From contig CAYUUP010000082.1 in NCBI GenBank assembly GCA_964447925.1, positions 1-6,807 on the forward strand: DNA of 6,807 bases. The letters are read 5' to 3'. Within the stretch, counting starts at the first letter, position 1. Every line of letters starts with the position of its first letter. The position numbers were made by a program, and so were the translations under genes. Positions 1 through 6,300 of this stretch are shown piece after piece. The notes under the pieces were generated by a model. The model was not told where the DNA came from and did no database searches. It was given only the letters and a program-made list of their open reading frames with translations. Origin of the DNA: CAYUUP01 sp964447925 (GTDB lineage Bacteria; Bacillota; Clostridia; Oscillospirales; Oscillospiraceae).

Positions 1-300
1 GCGCAGGCGGCCTATCCCGAGTTCCCCATGGACGGCGAGCTCCAGTTCGACGCCGCCGTTGTCCCCTCTGTGGGTCAGAAGAAGGCACCCGGCTCCAAGG
101 TGGCGGGCTATGCCAACACCTTCATCGTACCTGACCTGAACGCCGGCAACATCTGCTATAAGGTCGCTCAGCGCACCGGCGGCTATGAGGCCTATGGCCC
201 TATTCTGCTGGGCCTGAACGCCCCCATCAACGATCTCTCCCGCGGCTGCACCGCCGACGAGGTCTACAATATGGCTATTGTCACCGCCGTCCTGGTGTAA
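1..300 (+). CDS. pta: Phosphate acetyltransferase (Pta), C-terminal part, 5'-truncated
   Basis: This is the last 99 residues of a phosphotransacetylase, which interconverts acetyl-CoA plus phosphate and acetyl phosphate plus CoA in the cytoplasm, normally paired with acetate kinase. The frame is open from base 1 and ends at TAA 298-300, so the start lies outside the window; about two thirds of the usual ~330 residues are missing. Visible family blocks are DGELQFDAAVVP (residues 10-21 of the fragment), VAGYANTFIVPDLNAGN (about 35-51), GGYEAYGPILLGLNAP (about 60-75) and NDLSRGC (77-83). The Ser-Arg pair of the last block belongs to the active site described for the Methanosarcina enzyme (from memory of the family). 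No downstream ackA is present; a terminator follows after 33 bases, so pta is the last gene of its transcript. The internal ATG at base 28 is not a start, because the homology continues upstream of it. Confidence 0.96.
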   Translation, partial: AQAAYPEFPMDGELQFDAAVVPSVGQKKAPGSKVAGYANTFIVPDLNAGNICYKVAQRTGGYEAYGPILLGLNAPINDLSRGCTADEVYNMAIVTAVLV

Positions 301-333
301 TGAACTGGCACTCAGCATAATTGCGGTAATGTC

Positions 334-364
334 AAGGGGCTGCCCCGCCACGGGGCAGCCCCTT
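334..364 (+). terminator. Intrinsic terminator after pta
   Basis: A perfect 14-bp GC-rich stem (334-347 pairing with 351-364) closes on a 3-base loop, with AA at the left foot and TTT at the right foot. It begins 33 bases after the pta stop codon. The short T run makes it a slightly atypical but strong hairpin. The A-rich left foot would also allow some termination on the minus strand, but no minus-strand gene faces it. Confidence 0.88.
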
Positions 365-366
365 TG

Positions 367-500
367 CTGTGAGATCCCCTGTTCCGACCCCTCTGTGGGG
401 CTGCTTCTTTATGCGGGAAAAGCGGCCGGAGGCACCACACAGGAACCCAGGTCCTATGTACCTCCTGGAGCATGCTTAAGTGCTGCGCTGCTGGCGGGCC
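367..500. other. Non-coding gap with no clear feature
   Basis: This stretch between the pta terminator and the region upstream of the lipoprotein gene shows no convincing gene. Short open frames across it (for example 278-556 and 480-695 on +) have no Shine-Dalgarno site and no recognisable protein family. It contains a weak 4-bp hairpin (388-391 with 397-400) and an imperfect stem around 447-468. The octamer GGGGCTGC at 397-404 is complementary to the right arm of the pta terminator (355-362). Confidence 0.5.
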
Positions 501-528
501 GGGTGCAAAAAATTTTTAAGGGGTGCAA
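501..528 (+). repeat. Direct repeat GGGTGCAA x2, 20-bp spacing
   Basis: The octamer GGGTGCAA occurs at 501-508 and again at 521-528. The copies start exactly 20 bp apart, about two helical turns, with an A/T-rich stretch between them. The second copy overlaps the proposed -35 element of the downstream lipoprotein gene. Such spacing would suit a dimeric regulator, but it could be chance in a short AT/GC mixed region. Confidence 0.35.
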
Positions 529-550
529 CGAAAAGGGTAAAGCTGCCGTC
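524..550 (+). promoter_or_regulatory. Possible ECF-sigma-type promoter of the DUF4349 lipoprotein gene
   Basis: TGCAAC (524-529), 17 bases, then CGTC (547-550) resembles the AAC / CGTC pattern of extracytoplasmic-function sigma factors such as the Bacillus SigM/SigX/SigV group. The start of transcription would fall near 557-560, leaving a leader of about 42 bases. A housekeeping alternative is the -10-like TATAAG at 552-557, but I find no acceptable -35 at 16-18 bp from it. The match is by eye only, and the responsible sigma factor is not in the window. Confidence 0.35.
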
Positions 551-600
551 TTATAAGGTAAGAGCAAAACCGCTTGTGAACACGGAAAGGAGCGATTATC

Positions 601-1548
601 ATGAAATGGAGCAAACGACTACCCGCATTTCTGCTTGTGCTGCTGTTTGCCCTCTGCCTTGCCGGCTGTGGCGCCAACAAAGATGCAATCTCTGAGGGTT
701 CTGCCGATACCCAGAGCCTGTACAATGGCAACGATGCCCTCTGGGGTGAGGAGACGGCAGGAGAGGATCCTGGCGAGACGGAAAGTACGGAGAGCGAAGA
801 TACCTCTGGCATTTCCCGCTCCGGGGATAAGCTCATCTACACGGCAGAGGTCAATGCTGAGGCCACCGACTTTGACGCGGCGGTGGCAAGCCTGAGCGCG
901 CTGGTGGACACCATGGGGGGCTACTTCGAGAGCAGCCAGGTCTATCTGGGCAGCACGGGCAGCAGCTATCGCTGGAGCTATTACGTCATCCGCATCCCCA
1001 GCGAGAACTATCGGACGTTCCTCTCCCGGCTGGAGGAGAACGGCGCCTGCCACATGACGAACCTCTGCGAAAACGTGGAGGACGTGACCGAGAGCTATTA
1101 CGATATCCAGAACCGGCTCACCACCCAGCAGACCAAGCTGACCCGGCTCCAGGAGCTGCTCAGTCAGGCGGAGAGCGTGGAAGATATCATCACCATCGAA
1201 TCCGAGATATCCGAGGTGGAATACCTCATCGACTATTACACCGGCATTCTGAACAGTTATGACAGCCAGGTGGCATATTCTACCGTCACCCTGAATCTGG
1301 ATCAGGTGACCCGGCTGACGGAGGAGAGTGACACTACCCTGGTCTCCCGGATGGGGGCGTCCTTCCGTGGCGGACTGAATAATTTCGTAGACGGCTGCCA
1401 GAGCCTGCTGGTCTGGATGGCCGGGAATGTGCTGATAATCCTCCTGCTGGCAGTCATCGTGGCTGCAGTGATTGTCATCCTGCGGCGGAGATCGGTGAAA
1501 AAGCGGCGGGCGGTTCGACCGGCATCCACGGAGCCGAAGGAGGAGTGA
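601..1548 (+). CDS. DUF4349-domain lipoprotein with C-terminal transmembrane helix
   Basis: The product is a 315-residue envelope protein of the DUF4349 family, whose molecular role is not established. Residues 1-22 form a lipoprotein signal (Lys/Arg start, Leu-rich core, lipobox LAGC at 20-23), so Cys23 should be lipidated. An acidic Ser/Thr/Glu linker follows (about 24-75). The DUF4349 domain spans about 76-237 and contains a coiled coil (about 161-218) with the family-like stretch around VEDIITIESEISEVE and a closing YSTVTLNL strand. A second hydrophobic helix (about 276-294) is followed by an Arg/Lys-rich tail, giving a protein anchored by lipid at one end and by a helix at the other. The start is fixed by GGAAAGGAG at 584-592, 8 bases before ATG 601, and by the signal peptide. 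It appears monocistronic between two hairpins. The family call is from remembered sequence patterns; the function is unknown. Confidence 0.9.
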   Translation: MKWSKRLPAFLLVLLFALCLAGCGANKDAISEGSADTQSLYNGNDALWGEETAGEDPGETESTESEDTSGISRSGDKLIYTAEVNAEATDFDAAVASLSALVDTMGGYFESSQVYLGSTGSSYRWSYYVIRIPSENYRTFLSRLEENGACHMTNLCENVEDVTESYYDIQNRLTTQQTKLTRLQELLSQAESVEDIITIESEISEVEYLIDYYTGILNSYDSQVAYSTVTLNLDQVTRLTEESDTTLVSRMGASFRGGLNNFVDGCQSLLVWMAGNVLIILLLAVIVAAVIVILRRRSVKKRRAVRPASTEPKEE

Positions 1549-1572
1549 GCGTCTACTTCTGTAGGCTGTTAG

Positions 1573-1606
1573 GGGAGGGGCTGTCTCAAGCGAGACAGCC
1601 CCTCCC
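1573..1606 (+). terminator. Terminator between convergent genes
   Basis: A perfect 15-bp stem (1573-1587 pairing with 1592-1606) with a 4-base loop AAGC lies 25 bases after the lipoprotein gene stop and 38 bases beyond the end of the converging LytM gene. One further G-U pair (1572/1607) is possible. The downstream run is only TATTT on the + strand, and there is no T-run on the minus strand. Position and symmetry suggest it serves both genes, better for the + strand one. It shares the GGGGCTG...CAGCCCC core with the pta terminator. Confidence 0.85.
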
Positions 1607-1643
1607 TATTTGACGCAAATATAACCGTATGCCGGACTTTGAG

Positions 1644-2450
1644 TCAGGACTGATTCCAAAATTCCTCCGGATCCACCGTCATCCCATCCTGGGTGACGGA
1701 GAAGTGAAGCCAGCCGCCATCATTGGACTCGCCTGCTGCAGTTGTGCCTACCTGACCCAGCACCTGACCGGCGCCTACGGTGTCACCTGCCTCTGCGACC
1801 AGGTTTTCGGCGCTGAGGTTGCCATAGCTGGTAACAAGGCCGTTGCCGTGGTCAATGGTGATGACAACGCCTAAAAGGGGATCCTCCTCCACCGAGGTGA
1901 CGGTGCCATCGGCGGCAGCCAGAACGCTGGCGCCCAGCTCGGCGGCGATATCGATGCCGTCATGGGTACGCCAGTCTCCCATGGCAGTGTTGTAGGTCAG
2001 CTTGCCGGCAGAGAAGGCGGCCACAATCTCCCCCCCTTCCAGGGGATATTGCAGGCTAATGACAATGTCAGGCTTGTCCTCTATAACCGAGGAGACATTC
2101 TCTGCTGTCCCAGCGACCTCTTCGGCAGAGCCTGTGGCTTGCTCTGTATCTTCGCCGGTGAGGGCGGATTCCGGGTCATCTGTAGCTTCGGATCCTGTAT
2201 CCGATTCAAATTCGGCATCGCTCCCGGATCCCGTCTCTGCTTCTGTCTCCGTCTCCACCGGGGTGGCTTCAATCAGCGCTTCACCGACGGTTTCCGCCAG
2301 CTCATCCGTCTCTGCGCTGTAGGACCGGGCGGTGTGCCAGAGGTAGAGGCCGGAGCCGGCAATTAATGCCAGACACAGCAGCAGGACAAGATAAAAGCCC
2401 TTCCCGTCCAGAAAATCCCCCACATACTGGGAGAAAGAACGTTTTTTCAT
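1644..2450 (-). CDS. Membrane-anchored degenerate M23/LytM-domain protein, SpoIIQ-like
   Basis: This 268-residue protein has a short cytoplasmic N-terminus, one membrane helix (about 19-38), a long acidic low-complexity linker (about 46-125, rich in E, T, S, D, G, A) and a C-terminal M23/LytM domain (about 135-265). The zinc ligands are present: H163 and D167 in THDGID, and H249 in WLHFSV. Both catalytic His positions of active LytM enzymes are replaced: TxYxHL reads TSYGNL (N211) and HLH reads WLH (W247). It is therefore probably not a peptidoglycan hydrolase but a structural or binding LytM domain. The architecture and the EEDPLLG...HGNGL segment resemble SpoIIQ, the forespore partner of SpoIIIAH in the engulfment channel; that assignment is inference. 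The start at 2450 is preferred over ATG 2465 because GGAGGG (2458-2463) sits 7 bases upstream of it and overlaps the codons following the earlier ATG. Another possibility is a generic clostridial M23 scaffold protein. Confidence 0.88.
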   Translation of the reverse strand: MKKRSFSQYVGDFLDGKGFYLVLLLCLALIAGSGLYLWHTARSYSAETDELAETVGEALIEATPVETETEAETGSGSDAEFESDTGSEATDDPESALTGEDTEQATGSAEEVAGTAENVSSVIEDKPDIVISLQYPLEGGEIVAAFSAGKLTYNTAMGDWRTHDGIDIAAELGASVLAAADGTVTSVEEDPLLGVVITIDHGNGLVTSYGNLSAENLVAEAGDTVGAGQVLGQVGTTAAGESNDGGWLHFSVTQDGMTVDPEEFWNQS

Positions 2451-2457
2451 TGGGATT

Positions 2458-2463
2458 CCCTCC
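2458..2463 (-). promoter_or_regulatory. Ribosome binding site deciding the LytM-protein start
   Basis: Read on the minus strand, GGAGGG ends 7 bases before ATG 2448-2450. The upstream in-frame ATG (2463-2465) overlaps this site and has no good Shine-Dalgarno sequence of its own, so the start at 2450 (MKKRSF...) is chosen. The N-terminus then begins with a normal positively charged anchor sequence. Confidence 0.75.
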
Positions 2464-2497
2464 ATACTTCATTGGGACGCCAGGTCCCATTTGAGGG

Positions 2498-2527
2498 TAT
2501 TATTGCCGGGATTGGAAAAATTTATAC
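2498..2527 (-). promoter_or_regulatory. Candidate forespore (sigma-F/sigma-G type) promoter of the LytM gene
   Basis: On the minus strand GTATA (2527-2523) is followed after 15 bases by GGCAATAATA (2507-2498). This fits the sigma-F pattern of a G-x-ATA -35 and a GGxxAxAxT -10. Read as sigma-G, the same -35 is followed after exactly 18 bases by AATAATA, against a remembered consensus CATxxTA with one mismatch. Transcription would start near 2490, giving a leader of about 40 bases with the ribosome site near its end. In Bacillus and Clostridioides spoIIQ is controlled by sigma-F, which agrees with the protein's architecture. No housekeeping -35/-10 pair of similar quality was found here. Confidence 0.5.
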
Positions 2528-2593
2528 ATAGGGACCACCTCTATAGAATTTACATTTTATTCACCACAGCAACTCCGTTTTGTTGGAGAATAA

Positions 2594-2614
2594 TACTGTG
2601 ATGTCCACAGGTAA
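2594..2614. promoter_or_regulatory. Inverted repeat upstream of the ABC operon, possible operator
   Basis: CTGTG (2596-2600) and CACAG (2606-2610) form a perfect 5-bp inverted repeat with a 5-base centre. TAC before it and GTA after it extend the symmetry if one base offset is allowed. TAATA occurs on both sides (2591-2595 and 2612-2616). It lies about 40 bases before the ATPase start codon, where a repressor could act. I found no convincing -35/-10 pair for the operon, so the placement relative to a promoter is unknown. Confidence 0.3.
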
Positions 2615-2652
2615 TAGGCATCCGAAAATCTGTATATTTGGGGTGCAGGCGC

Positions 2653-3354
2653 ATGGCATACATAGAACTGCGGCAGGTCAGCAAGCGTTATCAGATGGGA
2701 GAGGTGGCCATTGACGCGGTGCGGGAGATGTCCTTTACCGTGGAAAAGGGAGAGTTCGTTGTGATTGTCGGCCCCTCCGGCGCGGGAAAGACGACTATCC
2801 TTAACCTGCTGGGCGGTATGGACAGCTGCACCGGCGGCCACATCCTGGTGGATGGGCAAGATATCAGCGGCTACAATGAAAAGCAGCTGACGGAGTACCG
2901 CCGACATGACATCGGCTTCGTCTTTCAGTTCTATAACCTGGTGCAGAATCTGACGGCGCTGGAGAATGTAGAGCTGGCTGCTCAGATCTGTGAAGATCCG
3001 CTGGATGCCGCCCAGGTACTCCGGCATATGGGGCTGGAGGAACGGCTGGCGAATTTCCCTGCCCAGCTTTCCGGCGGCGAGCAGCAGCGGGTGGCCATTG
3101 CCCGGGCGCTGGCCAAGAACCCCAAGCTGCTGCTGTGCGATGAACCCACCGGCGCATTGGACTATGTGACGGGCAAGGCAATCCTCAAGCTGTTGCAGGA
3201 CACCTGCCGTCAGGGGGGCATGACAGTATTGGTCATTACCCACAATTCCGCTATCGCGCCCATGGCAGACCGGATTATCCGGGTGAAGAACGGGAGCATC
3301 GAGTCCTCCACGTGTAATTCAAATCCCACCCCAGTGGAGAAAATAGAGTGGTAA
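2653..3354 (+). CDS. ABC transporter ATP-binding protein, MacB/LolD type
   Basis: This 233-residue cytoplasmic ATPase drives the FtsX-type permease encoded next to it. All nucleotide-binding motifs are intact: Walker A GPSGAGKTT (40-48), Q-loop Gln92 in FVFQFYNL, signature LSGGEQQR (139-146), Walker B LLLCDEP with Asp163 and Glu164, D-loop GALD (167-170) and switch His197 in ITH. The length and the EPTGALD form are typical of the MacB/LolD/FtsE group. The short tail ending NPTPVEKIEW resembles tails seen on ATPases paired with large clostridial FtsX permeases (remembered pattern). ATG 2653 is chosen over the in-frame TTG at 2638: GGGGTG at 2640-2645 lies 7 bases before it, the fold begins right after it, and the TTG has no ribosome site. 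The permease starts 31 bases downstream, so the two are very likely co-transcribed. Because the permease holds both half-units, two copies of this ATPase would serve one permease chain. Confidence 0.95.
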   Translation: MAYIELRQVSKRYQMGEVAIDAVREMSFTVEKGEFVVIVGPSGAGKTTILNLLGGMDSCTGGHILVDGQDISGYNEKQLTEYRRHDIGFVFQFYNLVQNLTALENVELAAQICEDPLDAAQVLRHMGLEERLANFPAQLSGGEQQRVAIARALAKNPKLLLCDEPTGALDYVTGKAILKLLQDTCRQGGMTVLVITHNSAIAPMADRIIRVKNGSIESSTCNSNPTPVEKIEW

Positions 3355-3385
3355 TGCTTTTTCGCGGGAAAAGGATTTAAGGTTT

Positions 3386-6300
3386 ATGAGAAAATCCGCA
3401 TTAAATAAGGACGCCCTGCGGGAAATCAGAAAGAGCCGCAGCCGTTTCATCTCCATCGCGGTGCTGGTGGCACTGGCGGTACTCTTTCTTTTTGGCCTGC
3501 GTATGGCCGCACCGGATATGAAGGCCACCGCCGACCGTTATCTGGATGGCCAGAAGCTGATGGACGTGCGCATTGCCTCCACTTTGGGCATTACCCAGGA
3601 GGATGTGGACACCCTGGCGGCCTATGAGGGCGTGGAATATGCTGAAGGCAGCTATGGAGTGGATGCCATCGCGACAAATGGGGAGGTGGCCAGTGCCACC
3701 GTCCATACCCTGTCCATCAGCAAGGATATTAATATCTTCTATCTGGTGGAGGGAGAGATGCCCTCTTCCGCTGACGAGTGTGTCATTGAACCCATTCTGA
3801 TGGCGGAATTGGGACTGTCTATCGGAGATACGGTAGCACTGGACACCGGAACGGGCAGCTATGAGGGCGCCCTGGCCTATGAGAACTATACTATTGTTGG
3901 CGTCTGCCACTCCCCACTGTACATCTCCACCTCCAAGGGGACATCCAGCTTGGGCAGCGGTACGGTGGCGGGTATCATCGGCCTGTTGCCGGGAGCCTAT
4001 ACGCTGGATTACTACACCGACCTCTATCTGACGGTAAAGGGGGCGGCGGAGCTGACCACCTACTCTGATGAATACAGTGACTTTATCGAGGGCTTCACTG
4101 GTACTTTGGACGAGTTGGCGGAGGATCGTGCCGCCCTGCGGCTGGAGCAGGTGAAGTCGGAGGCCCAGGAGGAAATTGATGATGGCTGGGCAGAATATGC
4201 AGACGCCGAAGAAGAGGCCAGGCAGGAATTGGCTGATGGCTGGGCGGAACTGGCGGATGCCCGGCAGGAGCTGGACGATGGCTGGCAGTCGTACTATGAC
4301 GGGCTGGAGGAAATCACCACTGCCCAGAAAGAGGCTGACAGTGCGGAGACGGAACTGGCGGATGCCCTGATCAGCTTGGAGGACGGGGAAGCGTCTTATG
4401 AATCTGCGCTGGCGGAATATAACGATGGGCTGGCGGAATATCAGAGCGGCTATGCGGACGCTCAGGCAGGAGAAGCGGCCTACTCTGATGGCCTTGCTCA
4501 ATATCAGGCAGGGCTTGTGGCCTATGAGAGCGGCTATACCCAGTATCAGGCGGCGCTGAAGGAGTATCAGGCGGGGGAGACAGCTTATGCCGATGGCCTT
4601 GTCCAATATCAGGCGGGGCTTGCGGGCTATGAAAGCGGCTATGCTCAGTATCTGGCAGGCCAGGAAGCATATCAGGCGGGGCTGCAGGAGCTGGAGCAGC
4701 TGAAGCAGCTGATTATGCTGGTGCAGGCTGAGCCGGACAATACCGCCTATGTACAGGCGCTGACCGCTGTTCTGATTTCCTTGGGAGTGGATGCGCCCAC
4801 AGATGAGGCCCAGTTGGAGACAGTGGCCGTCCTGACGGCGGAGGCCCTGGAGCAACAGCTGGAGAGTGCAAAATCCACTCTGGACGCCACCGCTGCGCAG
4901 CTGTCTGCTGCAAAAGCCACCCTGGACGAAAGCAGGGAACAGTTGGAGGCGAGCCGGGCAGAGCTGGATACCGCAAGATCCGTCCTGGAAGCAACTGATG
5001 CGGAGCTGGGCGCTGCAAAAGCCACCTTGGACGAAAGCAGGGAACAGCTGGAGACGAGCCGGGCAGAGTTGGATGCTGCAAAGTCCGTCTTGGAAGCGGG
5101 GCGGGCTAAGCTGGATGCCGCACAGGTGGGACTGACCGCCGCTCGGCAAGAGCTGGACGATGGCTGGCGGAGCTACAATGACGGGCTGGAAGCGCTGGAG
5201 GATGCCAGGGCAGGTCTCGCGGACGCCGAGTTAGAGTTGGCCGACGCTCTGACAGAGCTGAACGAAGGCGAGACAGAGTACGCAAACGGCCTGGAGGAAT
5301 ATGAGAACGGCAAGACAGAGGTGGAACAGGAGCTGGCCGATGCCGAAGCGGAACTGTTGGATGCTCAGGCGGAGCTGGATAACATTGACGAATGCCAGTG
5401 GTATGTGCTAGATCGCACCTCCAACACTGGCTTCGTCAGCTTCCGGCAGGATGCCGAACGGATGAGCAAGCTGGCCCTGGTATTTCCCATGCTGTTCTTC
5501 CTGGTGGCGGCGTTGGTGTGCCTCACCACCATGACCCGGATGGTGGAGGAGCAGCGGGTGCAGATTGGCGGCTTGAAGGCCTTGGGCTACTCCAGAAGGG
5601 CCATCACAAAAAAATATGTGGGTTATGGGCTGGCTGCCTCCCTGCTGGGCAGCGCTGTGGGTCTGATTGTTGGCGGTACGGTCATCCCTGCTATCCTGCT
5701 GTGGGCCTGGTCCGTGATGTATGACATCCCCGGCAGAGTATTCATGGTGGACATTCCTACCATGCTGCTGTCAGTGGGGCTTGCGATACTCAGCTGTGTG
5801 GTGGCGGTGCTGGCTGCTGTCCTGAATACTCTCCGGGCCGCTCCAGCTGCCCTGATGCGGCCCCGGACTCCCAAGGCGGGCAAGCGGGTGTGGTTGGAGT
5901 ATGTGACGCCGCTGTGGAAAAGAATGAATTTCTCCGCCAAAGTGACAGCCCGGAATCTGTTTCGCTACAAGAAACGCTTCTGGATGACAGTCATCGGCAT
6001 CGGCGGCTGCACCGCACTGCTGGTCACCGGCTTCGGCCTGCGGGACTCCATCAACGATATCCTAGACAAGCAGTATGGCGAGGTTAGCCTGTATAATGCC
6101 ATGGCAGCCCTGTCTGGGGTGCCGGATGATGAGATGATTTCCAATCTGGACGGGTTGGATGAGATTGCCAGTTGGCAGGAGGGCTATCTGTCCTCGGTGG
6201 ACTTTGCCAGCCCCAGCTACAGCGTCAGCGGCTATCTCATGTCGGTGCCGGACACCACCAGTTTGGAGGGCTTTATAGATTTCCATACCCGGAAGGGCGG

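Noticed and set aside
278..556. Small + strand open frame across the pta end and the following gap
   Set aside because: It overlaps the pta 3' end in another frame, runs through the terminator hairpin, lacks a ribosome site, and has an unremarkable Cys-rich translation.
2521..2560. TATAAA and TTTACA hexamers as housekeeping promoter elements in the divergent gap
   Set aside because: TATAAA on the minus strand has ATTCTA at the -35 spacing, and TTTACA on the + strand has no -10 at 16-18 bp, so neither makes a proper promoter.
2638..2652. TTG at 2638 as the ATPase start
   Set aside because: It has no Shine-Dalgarno sequence upstream and adds five residues outside the ABC fold; ATG 2653 has GGGGTG at suitable spacing.
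2557..3243. A 228-residue minus-strand open frame
   Set aside because: It is antisense to the ATPase gene, whose Walker A, signature, Walker B and switch motifs are all intact on the + strand.
3401..5149. A 582-residue open frame on the minus strand, rich in repeats
   Set aside because: It lies codon-on-codon antisense to the permease. Its stop at 3401 is the complement of an in-frame permease TTA codon, and the next TTA is at 5231; the frame stays open only because TTA, CTA and TCA are avoided between them. Its repeats mirror those of the coiled coil and it has no protein family signature.
4109..5390. Coiled-coil repeats as a minisatellite or a CRISPR-like array
   Set aside because: Repeat units are in-frame multiples of 21 bp, diverged mostly at silent positions, and encode regular heptads, which is protein-level repetition inside a single gene.
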